Assembly (NCBI RefSeq): GCF_001509555.1
Contig: NZ_LMAS01000017.1
Span: forward strand, 1 to 64,000
Length of the DNA: 64,000 bases
Source: Bacillus sp. FJAT-29937
Lineage (GTDB): Bacteria; Bacillota; Bacilli; Bacillales; Cytobacillaceae
Direction: 5' to 3'
The translations under genes were made by a program, and so were the position numbers. Every line of letters starts with the position of its first letter. Positions within the stretch are counted from its first letter, which is position 1. The notes below the pieces were generated by a model. It saw nothing but the letters and a program-made list of their open reading frames with translations, made no database searches and had not been told where the DNA came from. Positions 7,494-16,901 of this stretch are shown one piece after another.

Positions 7494-8663
7494 CTAGAGC
7501 AGGCTGTTAATTATTTTTGAAACTTGCCCATTTTTCTTGTATACCCTCGGAATTCTTGCACCGATCATACAAGTGATTTCATAATTAATCGTTCCAAGTT
7601 TCTTTGCAATGTTATCGGCGGTAATTTTCTCTTTTCCTTGATGTCCAATAAGGGTTACTTCAGTACCAACAGGTAAATCAGATGGCAGCTTAATCATACA
7701 TTGATCCATGCATATTCTGCCGACAATCGGAGCTCTTTGTCCATCTACAAGTACATCCTGCCCCTGAAGCCTTCGTGTCCATCCATCAGCATACCCAATT
7801 GGCAGCGTACCAATCCATTCATCTTCCTGTGCTTCATACGTAGCACCGTAGCTAATCTTCTCCCCTTTTTTCACCTTTTTTACATTCACAACCTTTGAAT
7901 GAAGAGTAAAGGCAGGTTTTAAAGGAAACGGAAGGATCGGCTCCATTTCAACTGACGGCATTAATCCATACATGGCAATCCCCATTCTGACAGCATTTAA
8001 ATGCGCTTCCGGAAATTTTAAAGATGCTGCACTATTACTTGTATGAATCAATTCAGGTTTTTTCTTCAGCCATGAAATCATTTCATTAAAGCGTTCCAAT
8101 TGCATATTGTAATAAGCGGGATCCATTTCATCAGCTGTTGCAAAATGGGTAAAAACCCCTTCTATATGGAAAGCATGACTTTTGGCAACAACAGTCTCAA
8201 TCTCCTGAAGCTCCTGCCCGCTTCGAATTCCTATTCTCCCCATTCCGGTATCAAGCTTTAAATGGATCGTTAACTTTTGATTGGATCCTACGTAATGCTT
8301 TGCTCTTTCAAGCCATTCCAGCTGGAAAACAGTTAATGTGATATTTTGTTCAATGGCAATCTCCGCATCCTCTGGACGGCTTGCACCGAGAACAAGAATC
8401 GGTGCTTTAATTCCCTTTTTCCTTAAGGAAAGCGCTTCATCCAGAATGGCCACGGCAATATAGTCAGCACCTGCCTCTAACGCTGCCTTGGCAACCTCCG
8501 CATCCCCATGTCCATACCCATTAGCCTTGACAACAGCAAAGATCTTAACATCATCCTGTACATGCTTTCTCAATTCCTCAACATTATATGCAATATGATC
8601 TAAATTAATTTCCGCCCAAGTATCTCTATAAAAAGCTGTTTGGCAATCTGCAACTTTGGCCAT
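7494..8663 (-). CDS. alr: alanine racemase
   Basis: This 389-residue PLP enzyme interconverts L- and D-alanine for peptidoglycan synthesis. The PLP lysine lies in [10 protein letters not shown] (about residue 46), the C-terminal barrel carries the catalytic-tyrosine segment ISYGATYEA, and CMDQCMIKL is also conserved. Length is normal for the family. The start follows AAGGGTG by 8 nt. A strong sigma-A promoter lies about 35 nt upstream, so alr is probably transcribed separately from ydcC. D-alanine made here feeds Ddl, encoded at 19.2 kb. Confidence 0.96.
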   Translation of the reverse strand: MAKVADCQTAFYRDTWAEINLDHIAYNVEELRKHVQDDVKIFAVVKANGYGHGDAEVAKAALEAGADYIAVAILDEALSLRKKGIKAPILVLGASRPEDAEIAIEQNITLTVFQLEWLERAKHYVGSNQKLTIHLKLDTGMGRIGIRSGQELQEIETVVAKSHAFHIEGVFTHFATADEMDPAYYNMQLERFNEMISWLKKKPELIHTSNSAASLKFPEAHLNAVRMGIAMYGLMPSVEMEPILPFPLKPAFTLHSKVVNVKKVKKGEKISYGATYEAQEDEWIGTLPIGYADGWTRRLQGQDVLVDGQRAPIVGRICMDQCMIKLPSDLPVGTEVTLIGHQGKEKITADNIAKKLGTINYEITCMIGARIPRVYKKNGQVSKIINSLL

Positions 8664-8697
8664 CTTTTGAACACCCTTTTTTCTTTTTTATATGTCG

Positions 8698-8727
8698 ATT
8701 ATCGACTCCCTTCGACACCTTTGTCAA
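8698..8727 (-). promoter_or_regulatory. sigma-A promoter of alr, overlapped by a 13-bp palindrome
   Basis: The minus strand has a perfect TTGACA (8722-8727), an 18-bp spacer and GATAAT (8698-8703). The -10 box sits inside the palindrome GTCGATAATCGAC (8694-8706), which could be an operator. Confidence 0.75.
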
Positions 8728-8761
8728 TTCATTTCCCGAAGTTTCCTGAATATTTCCATAT

Positions 8762-8786
8762 AAAAAAAGGCCCTTATTCAGAGCCC
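8762..8786 (-). terminator. terminator of ydcC
   Basis: A 6-bp stem (GGCTCT with AGGGCC, one G-T pair) with a GAATA loop is followed on the minus strand by TTTTTTT. Confidence 0.75.
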
Positions 8787-8795
8787 ATAAAGAAA

Positions 8796-9803
8796 TTATT
8801 TCACTGTACTTTCTTGAACAGACCTTGCAACTTCGACTAGTTCTTTTTCTGTCAGATCATTTGAGGCAATCACATAGTCGACTCCTTGGTACGTCCATTT
8901 AATTGTATTATTTGATAGAGCACCTATCGTAAAGCCTAAATCTACCGGCTCACCGCTAACCGTTGTGGAAGAGGAGGCTGGCATAACATTGGCTTTTTCC
9001 TGTACGATTGTGAAAGACTTTTCTCCATCATATGTTAGGACAACTCGTTTGCCGTTATCCGTTGTAATGGCCTTCTCATCAACTAAATCAGCACCCGGGA
9101 ATTCAGAAGGATATTTGACCGAGAACTCTTCGCTGCCGACTTCCGCTAATACAGGAACTGATAGTTGGGCACTAGTCATGTTCTTCTGCATATCAAAATC
9201 TTTTTTATCAAAGGCGGCATTAAATTTAACGTCAGTGAATTCAACTTTTACAAGTGTGTTTTTATCCGTGTCCATAACCTTAACACTCACTGGAGCTAAA
9301 TCAGATTTCTTTAATGTGATTTCTTGGGTAGGAAGCATTTGATTATTTTGATATCTTGTTTTCGTTTCAAAAACGTAATGATCCTTCGTTGCAGTGAATT
9401 TAGCCTCTTTATCCTCGACAATATCCTTCACTAAAGACTCATAAAGGTAAGCTTGACTGCTGTTTTGTGGCCAATCGCTTTGAAAACGGAAGCTCTTATT
9501 CAGTGCTGGTGTTAGAACAAAGACTCCTTCATCATTGCGCAAAATCATTTGGCTCTGATCTTTTTGGGCATTTTTCAAATTGACACGGTAGTAGGATGGA
9601 TCTTTATGCCAAACCTCAATCTCATACACCTGTGGTTCAGTTCCCATTTCTAATGTCATTTTCGCGTTTGCCTTGTAACCCTTTATTTCCCCGACTTTCC
9701 CATTCAGGTCCTTCACAACATCTTCCTTGGATTTCGTTCCGCAAGCAGACAACGCTAGCACTGCCAATATCCCGATTAGCAGCATTAACCACTTTCTCCT
9801 CAT
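8796..9803 (-). CDS. ydcC: LolA-like lipoprotein YdcC
   Basis: This 335-residue protein has a lipoprotein signal peptide: basic MRRK, a hydrophobic core and the lipobox LSAC with Cys21. After cleavage it would be anchored on the outer face of the membrane. The mature part resembles the LolA/LppX/LprG fold seen in Gram-positive YdcC proteins, which have a hydrophobic cavity; the ligand is unknown. It lies between acpS and alr as in B. subtilis. The gap to acpS (9804-10088, 285 bp) holds no gene that I can support. Confidence 0.85.
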   Translation of the reverse strand: MRRKWLMLLIGILAVLALSACGTKSKEDVVKDLNGKVGEIKGYKANAKMTLEMGTEPQVYEIEVWHKDPSYYRVNLKNAQKDQSQMILRNDEGVFVLTPALNKSFRFQSDWPQNSSQAYLYESLVKDIVEDKEAKFTATKDHYVFETKTRYQNNQMLPTQEITLKKSDLAPVSVKVMDTDKNTLVKVEFTDVKFNAAFDKKDFDMQKNMTSAQLSVPVLAEVGSEEFSVKYPSEFPGADLVDEKAITTDNGKRVVLTYDGEKSFTIVQEKANVMPASSSTTVSGEPVDLGFTIGALSNNTIKWTYQGVDYVIASNDLTEKELVEVARSVQESTVK

Positions 9804-10088
9804 TCCTTCAACCCCTTTTGCCTCTATTCAGTGTATTGTCCAGCCACAGCACCTAAGTCATTTTCTCAACAATATCCATCTATCCAGTTGCTTAACAATT
9901 CTTTTGCAACTGGAACAAATTTCCTCGTTAATGATCTGACTTAGTTTTGCGCTAATCGTGGAGGAGGTAAAGGATAGACGAAAAAATGAATCCCCTTGTC
10001 TAGCCTTGTCTCTCCTATTGCACTATGAATATATGAGACAACCTTCTGGAATATGCTAGGTTGAATGACAAGCTTTTTGCTTTTTTGC

Positions 10089-10442
10089 TTACACCTTTTC
10101 AATGATGACCTGAGCCACGGCATACTCTTTACTATGTGAAATGGATAGATGTACACCCTTATGAATCGGCTTGGACACATATGGCTTGCCCTTTTCATCC
10201 TTTTCAATTTCAATATCTAAAAAGGAAAGGCTTCCTCCAATACCTGTCCCCATCGCCTTAGAGAAGGCTTCTTTTGCTGCGAATCTTCCCGCCAAAAACT
10301 CTGTCTTTCTTTCTATAGGTAATGTCTGAAATTCAGCGGTTTCTTTCGGTGTTAAAATCCTTTCCGCAAATTTCACTTGCCTTTCAAATATTTTTTTTAT
10401 TCGATTAAGCTCTACAATATCTATTCCAATTCCAGTAATCAT
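10089..10442 (-). CDS. acpS: holo-[acyl-carrier-protein] synthase
   Basis: This 117-residue phosphopantetheinyl transferase moves the 4'-phosphopantetheine of CoA to the serine of apo-ACP. The Mg-binding motif [12 protein letters not shown] is at the N-terminus and [14 protein letters not shown] is in the middle. Length and motifs are typical of the trimeric AcpS type. The start follows AAGGATGA by 7 nt. It is divergent from the rhomboid gene. A 90-codon frame overlapping its 3' end is a shadow. Confidence 0.95.
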   Translation of the reverse strand: MITGIGIDIVELNRIKKIFERQVKFAERILTPKETAEFQTLPIERKTEFLAGRFAAKEAFSKAMGTGIGGSLSFLDIEIEKDEKGKPYVSKPIHKGVHLSISHSKEYAVAQVIIEKV

Positions 10443-10576
10443 CTTTGATCATCCTTCTATTTCATTTAATATTTGCATAGACAATAATATAAGAATAGTA
10501 AGTCTGCGTGTTTTTATATCATGTTCATTTCCATTTTAGGCTATGATGGAGAGAAAGTAGAGAAAAGAGGGGCCTT

Positions 10577-11296
10577 ATGTTTATACGGACGGAAAGCTTT
10601 AAAGAGTTTCTGCGATACTATCCAGTAGTTTCAATCATTATCGCCATTCATATTGTACTTTACTTCATATCCGTTTTCCCAATGCTCCCCAATTTTTGGC
10701 TTTATGAACATTTCGCCGGGGTAAACCTTTATATTTCAGAAGGGGAATATTGGCGTTTAGTCACACCAATTCTTATGCACGGCGATTTGCCGCACATGCT
10801 TTTTAATAGCTTTTCCCTTGTCCTTTTTGGTCCTGCTTTAGAGCGTATGCTAGGAAAGGGAAAGTTCATCTTCGTGTATTTTATAGCTGGGGTGGCCGCG
10901 AATGTTGCGACACTCGTTTTGGAACCGTTAACTTATATACATGTTGGTTCAAGCGGAGCCATCTTTGGATTATTCGGATTTTATGCGTCCGTCATTATGT
11001 ACAGAAAAGATTTAATGTCAAAGGCAAATTCTCAACTCATATTGACGATCACCATCATCGCCTTGATTATGACGTTTTTGCAGCCAAATATCAATGTAAC
11101 GGCCCATTTATTCGGGCTGCTAGCTGGCTTTCTGCTGGGTTTAGCCTTGCTGCCGCATAAGCAAAGACCAAACATAAGATTCAACTTTAACTCGGGAAAA
11201 AAACATGCAGCATCCTTCAAAGAGGTATCGGCTCCAAAATTAATCATATGGTGCGGAATTATCATTTTGGCGATATTAGGGTTATTGTTTAGGTGA
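10577..11296 (+). CDS. ydcA: rhomboid family intramembrane serine protease
   Basis: This 239-residue membrane protein has about six transmembrane segments. The rhomboid catalytic dyad is visible as Ser in VGSSGAIFG (about 123-131) and His in NVTAHLFGLL (about 174-183). The loop-1 region has WRLVTPILMHGDLPHMLFNS, the conserved HG and HxxxN pattern. Such enzymes cleave substrates within the membrane; the substrate here is unknown. Start is supported by AGAGGGG. The position next to acpS matches ydcA of B. subtilis. Confidence 0.93.
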   Translation: MFIRTESFKEFLRYYPVVSIIIAIHIVLYFISVFPMLPNFWLYEHFAGVNLYISEGEYWRLVTPILMHGDLPHMLFNSFSLVLFGPALERMLGKGKFIFVYFIAGVAANVATLVLEPLTYIHVGSSGAIFGLFGFYASVIMYRKDLMSKANSQLILTITIIALIMTFLQPNINVTAHLFGLLAGFLLGLALLPHKQRPNIRFNFNSGKKHAASFKEVSAPKLIIWCGIIILAILGLLFR

Positions 11297-11382
11297 ATGT
11301 GGGATTGCTGGCTGAAAAAAAAAGGGATGTCCTGACGAAGTTGAAGTAAAAAGGTAATCGAATTCTTCAGGTTGAGGAAATT

Positions 11383-11406
11383 TGTGGACTGTGGTTCCGT
11401 TATTGG
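11383..11406 (+). repeat. dispersed GGACA-type repeat, isolated copy
   Basis: TGTGGACTGTGGTTCCGTTA is preceded by AAA and followed by TTGG. Similar copies lie at 41457-41637 and 63617-63640. It sits in the convergent gap between ydcA and the chemoreceptor gene. Confidence 0.6.
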
Positions 11407-11438
11407 CACTCTTCTCTTTTTAAAGTAGTGAAGTAAAT

Positions 11439-11464
11439 GAACGCTCAGACTGAACTGAGCGTTC
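11439..11464. terminator. bidirectional terminator between ydcA and the chemoreceptor gene
   Basis: A perfect 10-bp stem (GAACGCTCAG with CTGAGCGTTC, ACTGAA loop) lies between convergent genes. The plus-strand tail is TTGTTTGT and the minus-strand tail ATTTACTT, so neither T-run is strong. Confidence 0.65.
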
Positions 11465-11493
11465 TTGTTTGTAAATGGGGTATTCGAATGTAT

Positions 11494-12480
11494 CTATTCA
11501 TTATCTTCGTTAAGCACCTTGCCCCAATTGCTTAATTCTGCAACCTGTCTAATGCCGCCTTCTAATTTCTCATCAACTATACTTGCGTCATTAATATGAT
11601 TAATAATCATTTCGTTCGCTTGTTCAATAAGATCCTTTGTTTCTGCTAATTCACTCATCACATCATTTGAATATTCTCTTTGCTCTTCGATTGTGCCAAT
11701 AACATCTTTCACCTCAGATTGGACATTATTAAATACTGTTAAAATATAATTGATTTTACTCGTCGTGTCGGTACTTAGCTGAATCCCATTTTCGATAAGC
11801 CCTGTGCTCATCTTTGTCGATTGCAGAGAGTCCTCAATATCCTTTTGGATATTCTGTGTCAGGACGCTTATATTATGAGTGCTTTCCGCTGTATTTTCAG
11901 CAAGCTTTCTTACCTCTTCAGCGACAACAGCAAACCCCTTGCCATGTTCCCCCGCTCTTGCAGCTTCAATGGAAGCGTTAAGCGCCAATAAATTCGTTTG
12001 ATCAGCAATTTCCTTTATCACTTTGACGATCATCTCAATTTCTTTCGATCTTTCATTTAACTGATTCATTTTAACTGATGTTTCATGCAGCTGGTCGCCG
12101 AGTTTGGCAATGAGGCCCTCTACTTTACTAACAGAATCCCTTCCCTCTTCTGAGATTTTCACCATATCTACAGTGGATTCAAATAAATTCTGGCCTTTTT
12201 CGTGAAGGCCAAGGGATTTATCATAGGACATCTCACTAATAACGTTTACTTTATCAAACCGTTCATTTATTTTTCCGACTAATTCGCCCAAGACATCGTG
12301 CTGCCCATTAACCTTCTCGTGCTGTTCGATGGCAATGGTTAATTCACTATTAAATCCCTCAATAAAATCATTAAGATAATCCTCATTTTGCTGTGCCTTT
12401 TCAAAAATAACCTTCAAGCGATTTTTTAATTCTATATTTTCTTCTGTCAATTGAATATTTCTTTTCTTAGTCGTAAACAA
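11494..12480 (-). CDS. soluble methyl-accepting chemotaxis protein
   Basis: This 328-residue protein has no transmembrane segment and no signal peptide, so it is a cytoplasmic chemoreceptor. The first 70 residues form a predicted coiled-coil without a recognisable ligand domain. The signalling hairpin tip is clear at about 165-200 ([16 protein letters not shown], then [13 protein letters not shown]) and would contact CheA and CheW. Overall it resembles YfmS-like soluble receptors, not HemAT, since no globin fold is seen. It starts with TTG 7 nt after GGAGGGG. What it senses is unknown. Confidence 0.85.
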   Translation of the reverse strand: MFTTKKRNIQLTEENIELKNRLKVIFEKAQQNEDYLNDFIEGFNSELTIAIEQHEKVNGQHDVLGELVGKINERFDKVNVISEMSYDKSLGLHEKGQNLFESTVDMVKISEEGRDSVSKVEGLIAKLGDQLHETSVKMNQLNERSKEIEMIVKVIKEIADQTNLLALNASIEAARAGEHGKGFAVVAEEVRKLAENTAESTHNISVLTQNIQKDIEDSLQSTKMSTGLIENGIQLSTDTTSKINYILTVFNNVQSEVKDVIGTIEEQREYSNDVMSELAETKDLIEQANEMIINHINDASIVDEKLEGGIRQVAELSNWGKVLNEDNE

Positions 12481-12656
12481 ATAAATTCCCCTCCCTGAGT
12501 CACATTATCCAATTCGACCACCTTCAATAGAACGCCTTTCAACCTTCCCCTCAATAAACCCGAATTGGGTAAGGCTCACTCGATAGAGGGTTAAGTACCA
12601 TAAAGAAAACTAGTCCATTATTACTATCGGTTTAAATTCTAAATTTTTAAATACGA

Positions 12657-12677
12657 AAAGCGCCGAACAGGCGCTTT
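12657..12677 (-). terminator. hairpin overlapping the ydbT stop codon
   Basis: An 8-bp stem (AAAGCGCC with GGCGCTTT) overlaps the last codon of ydbT. The downstream T-tract is weak (TCGTATTT), so this is a probable but imperfect terminator. Confidence 0.5.
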
Positions 12678-14097
12678 ATTTCGAATACGAATACCACTTA
12701 TAAATATCGTTTATATCCTGTTTCTCTAAATCGACAACCGTACCGCCTGTGCCGCCTGAACCAGACATAACTACTGCAGTAACCGTCCCAAGCTCTTTCC
12801 CCCTCTGAAAATAGCTTTCTTTTATATTTAAGGACTGAATTCGATTTCTTTTCATAAAAACGGTTGTTTTATTTACTGCACGATATCTTAATATTAACTG
12901 TGATTCATCCATTCCCCAGCCAGCATCTTTATACTTAACAAATGCCCAAGCAATGGATAGGAGAACGAACAACAGAGCCAAATACCCCCAAGGTCTGAAA
13001 AAGATAACCGGTACTGCTGCGACCGGTAAGCTATACAGAAGCCCTCTAAACAAATACCGTTTTAATGCCCGGCTCGGTGCAGATTCGATAACAGACTCAA
13101 ATGAATAATCATTTAAATATGGAGTTAAAATGTTGGCAATGCGTTCTTTTTTGATAATTGGAAGTATCATGACTCGCGCACTTTCCTGATCAATTGCAGA
13201 CCCGCCCGCGCTTTCTAAAAATACGGTGCCAAATCCGAGAGGCTGTCTAATTAAATTCTCGGATATCCGAATGGCTTGAATTCGGTGCAAAGGAATCGTA
13301 ATCTGACGCTTCTCTAAAAGGCCTCTCGTTATGATAAGATCCTCCCCAACGTTCTTAACGGAAAAACCAGCATACTTGACCATAGTCCCTACTAACGCAG
13401 CCACCCATGCAATCAAAAACCCAATAAACACTAGAATGCTTATAAAAAGTATCCCGTTTGAAATCACATCCGCCAACCCTTTAAACAATCTTTCATAAGG
13501 GATCATTTCTTCAAATTGGAAAACGAAAGCAAAACACGCTGAAAAAACAACACCGACTCCTCCAGAGGTAGACGCCATAAGCAGGAGTTCGCCCGGGGTA
13601 ATTTTATAAAGTATCTTCTCTTGATTGTCTTCAACAGACACCTCATCATCCATTTCGTTTTTTGCGGAAAAAAGAATGTGCTGAATTTGATTTGCCTCAT
13701 CTTTTGAAATGGCGGTTAACACTGCTTCGGCTTCTCCTTTGCTTCCCGAGCCGGCCGTTTCCACCTTCACTCTTACAAGTCCAAATGGGCGATGCAAGAT
13801 CCCTTCCGATAAATCAAGACTCTGAATGCGATCAAATGGGATATACCTTTTCTTTCGAACAAATACACCGTACTCGATCCTGAGCTCTCCCTCTTCTAGC
13901 CGGTACGTGAATCTCAGCCAGGATATGATTCCAGAGATTAGGATGAAAGCGATAATAACAACTGAAATAATAAGTTGAATACTCCCATCCCTGCTTCCAA
14001 ATACAACAAAAACAAGAAATGGAATAATTAAATCTTTCAATTGCTTTAAAAAATTAACAATGGCCGAAATAGGATGAAGTCTTTTAGGCTCAGACAT
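12676..14097 (-). CDS. ydbT: bacterial PH domain membrane protein YdbT
   Basis: This 473-residue protein has several transmembrane segments alternating with bacterial PH-like (bPH2) domains. The repeated signature is seen at YIPFDRIQSLDLSEGILHRP (about 90-110), ITIPLHRIQAIRISENLIRQ (middle) and MKRNRIQSLNIKESYFQRGK (near the C-terminus), so there are three repeats. In B. subtilis YdbS and YdbT help protect against some antimicrobial peptides. I prefer the ATG at 14097 (MSEPKRLHP), 9 nt after GGTGG, to the ATG two codons upstream. It overlaps ydbS by 8 bp. Confidence 0.87.
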   Translation of the reverse strand: MSEPKRLHPISAIVNFLKQLKDLIIPFLVFVVFGSRDGSIQLIISVVIIAFILISGIISWLRFTYRLEEGELRIEYGVFVRKKRYIPFDRIQSLDLSEGILHRPFGLVRVKVETAGSGSKGEAEAVLTAISKDEANQIQHILFSAKNEMDDEVSVEDNQEKILYKITPGELLLMASTSGGVGVVFSACFAFVFQFEEMIPYERLFKGLADVISNGILFISILVFIGFLIAWVAALVGTMVKYAGFSVKNVGEDLIITRGLLEKRQITIPLHRIQAIRISENLIRQPLGFGTVFLESAGGSAIDQESARVMILPIIKKERIANILTPYLNDYSFESVIESAPSRALKRYLFRGLLYSLPVAAVPVIFFRPWGYLALLFVLLSIAWAFVKYKDAGWGMDESQLILRYRAVNKTTVFMKRNRIQSLNIKESYFQRGKELGTVTAVVMSGSGGTGGTVVDLEKQDINDIYKWYSYSK

Positions 14098-14569
14098 CTT
14101 CATCAGCCACCCTTGCCAGCTTAGAAATAAAAAATCTCAGCTCCTCCGCCTCATCCATATCCAAAGCCGGAATTTCATGTACAGTCGCAGCGGTGGAAAT
14201 GGCCACAGTGGCTAAACGGTATTTTCGCAAAATCGGTCCTTGCCGGGTATCAACATGCTGAACTCTAATCATCGGTACGAGAGTCCTTTTTATGATGAAT
14301 ACTCCATGCTGAAGCTCGATTTCATTTTCCCTTACCTCATACCGCCAACGCTTCCATCTCAAAGTAGGGATGAGCATAATCACTAAATACATATCGATTG
14401 CAAATAAGATAAGGGCAATGGCAATAATCCACATTGGCCAATTAAATATGATGGTAAGAGCGATTACTCCTCCCGCTAGCAATAATGAAAAAAATGAATG
14501 AATTGCACCTGAAATCCTCCAGACTGTTAACCCTCTTTCAGATATCATTCTTTGCGGTTCTAAAACCAT
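14090..14569 (-). CDS. ydbS: bacterial PH domain membrane protein YdbS
   Basis: This 159-residue protein has two hydrophobic segments near the N-terminus and one bPH2 domain, with IKRTLVPMIRVQHVDTRQGP (about 92-111) as the family signature. It probably works with YdbT, whose gene overlaps its end. The start follows AGGAGGT by 5 nt. The gene lies upstream of ydbT in the same operon, as in B. subtilis. Confidence 0.86.
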   Translation of the reverse strand: MVLEPQRMISERGLTVWRISGAIHSFFSLLLAGGVIALTIIFNWPMWIIAIALILFAIDMYLVIMLIPTLRWKRWRYEVRENEIELQHGVFIIKRTLVPMIRVQHVDTRQGPILRKYRLATVAISTAATVHEIPALDMDEAEELRFFISKLARVADEDV

Positions 14570-14673
14570 ATGGTACCTCCTAAACTTGAGCTAAGTATCA
14601 TTAAGTTCATAGTACTAAATAGGATTCAAAATCTAAACTGATCTTGCTTGAAATTAATAATTTTCTATTTTGC

Positions 14674-14687
14674 CGAACATTTGTTCT
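14674..14687. promoter_or_regulatory. LexA-box-like operator
   Basis: CGAACATTTGTTCT resembles the B. subtilis LexA box CGAACRNRYGTTYG, with mismatches at the second half of the spacer and at the final G. It touches the -35 box of the promoter of the VOC gene. Confidence 0.35.
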
Positions 14688-14715
14688 TTACCTTTGATTA
14701 AACACTCTTTATAAT
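14687..14715 (+). promoter_or_regulatory. sigma-A promoter of the PhnB-like gene
   Basis: TTTACC (14687-14692), a 17-bp spacer and a perfect TATAAT (14710-14715) lie 40 nt before the start codon. Confidence 0.65.
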
Positions 14716-14755
14716 GGGAACTATGGTATTGGACAATATTTAGGGAGTGACATTT

Positions 14756-15166
14756 ATGAAAGGTCAAGCTACACCTTATTTATCATTCAACGGAAATGCA
14801 CGGGAAGCACTGGAATATTATAAAGAGGTATTCGAAGGTGAAATTTTAAATTTACAAACGTTTGGCGATGCGGATTACCCAACTCCACCAAAAGCTGACA
14901 ACCGAATCATGCACGCACAATTTAAAAGAGATGATTTATTCTTTATGGCATCTGATTCCTTTTCAGATGGCGATATTCAAACTGGCAATCATATTTCGTT
15001 AGTTCTTGAGTTCGAATCAGAAGATGAAATCCAGAGGGTTTATGACCACTTAAGTAATAAAGGTACGGTTTTAATGGAGCTTCAAGATACATTTTGGGGA
15101 GCGAAATATGCAAAAGTGAAGGATCCTTATGGAATCGTGTGGGATTTAAACATGACAAAAGCTTAA
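14756..15166 (+). CDS. PhnB-like VOC superfamily protein
   Basis: This 136-residue protein belongs to the vicinal oxygen chelate superfamily, in the PhnB-like subgroup. Typical segments are TPYLSFNGNAREALEYYKEVF at the N-terminus and WGAKYAKVKDPYGIVWDLN near the C-terminus. Many such proteins have no proven reaction, so no enzyme is assigned. I use the ATG at 14756, 8 nt after GGGAG; an in-frame GTG at 14747 lies inside that ribosome site. It is a single plus-strand gene between minus-strand genes and has its own promoter. Confidence 0.82.
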   Translation: MKGQATPYLSFNGNAREALEYYKEVFEGEILNLQTFGDADYPTPPKADNRIMHAQFKRDDLFFMASDSFSDGDIQTGNHISLVLEFESEDEIQRVYDHLSNKGTVLMELQDTFWGAKYAKVKDPYGIVWDLNMTKA

Positions 15167-15183
15167 TCCTTAATGAATGAATA

Positions 15184-15212
15184 GAAAAAAGAAGAGAGCA
15201 TTGCTCTCTTCT
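15184..15212 (-). terminator. terminator of cshA
   Basis: A perfect 10-bp stem (AGAAGAGAGC with GCTCTCTTCT) is followed on the minus strand by TTTTTT. Confidence 0.85.
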
Positions 15213-15215
15213 AAC

Positions 15216-16688
15216 TTAACGGGAATTATTAGAATTGCCTCGATTGCTGCCATTATTGCTGTAGCGTTTTCCTGATGATCCTTGGCGAGATCTTACTGGT
15301 GCGCTCTGTCTTCCTCTTTGGCCTCCGTAAGATTTACTGCGGTCGTCTTGTCTGCGGTCCCTTTTTGCAGGCATTGGCTTTTCTTCCGTTAACTTAACAG
15401 GAGTTGTGTCAGGTTCCTTCGTCAACATTTTGAGTACGGCCTGTACAATAATCGTTGCATCCTGCTGCTCTAGTAATTCTTCCGCTGCCTGCTTATAGTA
15501 TTGAAGGTTATTCGAATCCACTGATTGCAGAATACGCTCTACAACTGCTTTTTGCTGTCCTTCAAGAGCCTCATCTAATGTTGGCGGCTTCATTTTTTCC
15601 ATTTTTCTTTTTGTTGTTCTTTCAACGACCTGTAAGTAAGACTTTTCTCTTGGCGTAATAAAGGTCATTGCCACTCCTGACTTCCCAGCACGTCCTGTAC
15701 GTCCAATTCGGTGTACATAGCTTTCAGGGTCCTGCGGAATATCAAAGTTATAAACATGCGTGACACCGGAGATATCTAATCCGCGGGCTGCCACATCAGT
15801 CGCAACAAGAACATCAATTGAGCCCTCTTTAAATTTCCTTAGAACAGAGATGCGTTTCGCCTGGCTTAAGTCCCCGTGAATACCTTCAGCGTTATAGCCT
15901 CTTAGGTTTAAAGCTTCGGCAAGCTCATCGACACGGCGTTTTGTACGTCCGAACACGATCGCAAGCTCAGGAGATTGAATATCAAGCAGTCTTGTCAAAA
16001 TATCAAATTTGCTTCTTTCTTGTACTTCCAGATAATATTGTTCAATTAAAGGAACGGTTACCTCTTTTGTTTTCACGCGAACGATCTGCGGATCCTTCAT
16101 AAACCGTTCAGCCATTCTTTGAATTGGAGGCGGCATCGTAGCTGAGAACAACAACGTTTGGCGCTCCACAGGAATTTGAGCAAGAATCGCTTCAATGTCC
16201 TCAATAAAGCCCATATTTAGCATTTCATCTGCTTCATCTAGAATAGCTGTTTGAACATTTTCAAGACGCAATGTTTTACGGTTAATATGATCCAATATTC
16301 GTCCAGGCGTTCCTACAATGATATGAGGGCGGTTTTTTAAAGCGCGGATTTGACGATTAATATCCTGACCGCCATAAATGGCTAGTACCCTCGTTCTTTT
16401 TCCATAGCCGATTTTGTATAATTCTTCAGATACCTGAATCGCTAGCTCACGAGTAGGGGCAATAATGATTCCTTGGATAACATCTTTTTCATAATCTATT
16501 TTATCAATCATTGGTATTCCAAACGCAGCTGTTTTTCCAGTACCCGTTTGTGCTTGTCCGATTAAATCTTTATTTTCTAAGCTTAAAGGGATCGTTTGCG
16601 CTTGAATGGGTGTGGCTTCTTCAAATCCCATTCGCTTCAGGGATTTCATCGTTGCAGGGCTAATTCCCAGATCTTGAAACTTTGTCAC
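15216..16688 (-). CDS. cshA: DEAD-box RNA helicase CshA
   Basis: This 490-residue ATP-dependent RNA helicase has all core motifs in order: AQTGTGKTA (I), PTRELA (Ia), GTPGR (Ib), DEAD (II), SAT (III), [12 protein letters not shown] (V) and [10 protein letters not shown] (VI). A tail rich in R, G, S and N follows residue 430, typical of CshA and suited to RNA binding. In B. subtilis CshA associates with the RNA degradosome and ribosome assembly. The gene starts with GTG after GGAG. Its place before ydbS/ydbT matches B. subtilis ydbR. Confidence 0.94.
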   Translation of the reverse strand: MTKFQDLGISPATMKSLKRMGFEEATPIQAQTIPLSLENKDLIGQAQTGTGKTAAFGIPMIDKIDYEKDVIQGIIIAPTRELAIQVSEELYKIGYGKRTRVLAIYGGQDINRQIRALKNRPHIIVGTPGRILDHINRKTLRLENVQTAILDEADEMLNMGFIEDIEAILAQIPVERQTLLFSATMPPPIQRMAERFMKDPQIVRVKTKEVTVPLIEQYYLEVQERSKFDILTRLLDIQSPELAIVFGRTKRRVDELAEALNLRGYNAEGIHGDLSQAKRISVLRKFKEGSIDVLVATDVAARGLDISGVTHVYNFDIPQDPESYVHRIGRTGRAGKSGVAMTFITPREKSYLQVVERTTKRKMEKMKPPTLDEALEGQQKAVVERILQSVDSNNLQYYKQAAEELLEQQDATIIVQAVLKMLTKEPDTTPVKLTEEKPMPAKRDRRQDDRSKSYGGQRGRQSAPVRSRQGSSGKRYSNNGSNRGNSNNSR

Positions 16689-16867
16689 TGTTTTCTCTCC
16701 TTCTAAAAAAAACTAATCTAAGTTCTGTATATATTCACATCCAATTAATCCTACTTGAAAGTGAAAAAAGACATTCCCCAATAGGAGTATGTCCAGGTTT
16801 CATCAGAAGTTCCTTTTGGCACTTTGTAAATAATTTTATCATTTTATAAAGGTGTTTGCAATGAATG

Positions 16868-16901
16868 CAAAAAAGAGAACCCTTATTAAGCAGGTTCCCT
16901 C
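16868..16901 (-). terminator. terminator of the alpha/beta hydrolase gene
   Basis: The minus strand has GAGGGAACC, a loop and GGGTTCTC followed by TTTTTT. The stop codon of the hydrolase lies inside the hairpin. Confidence 0.65.

Noticed and set aside
9941-10213. 90-residue open frame downstream of acpS
   Set aside because: It overlaps the 3' end of acpS in another frame and its sequence resembles no protein family; the rest lies in non-coding DNA.
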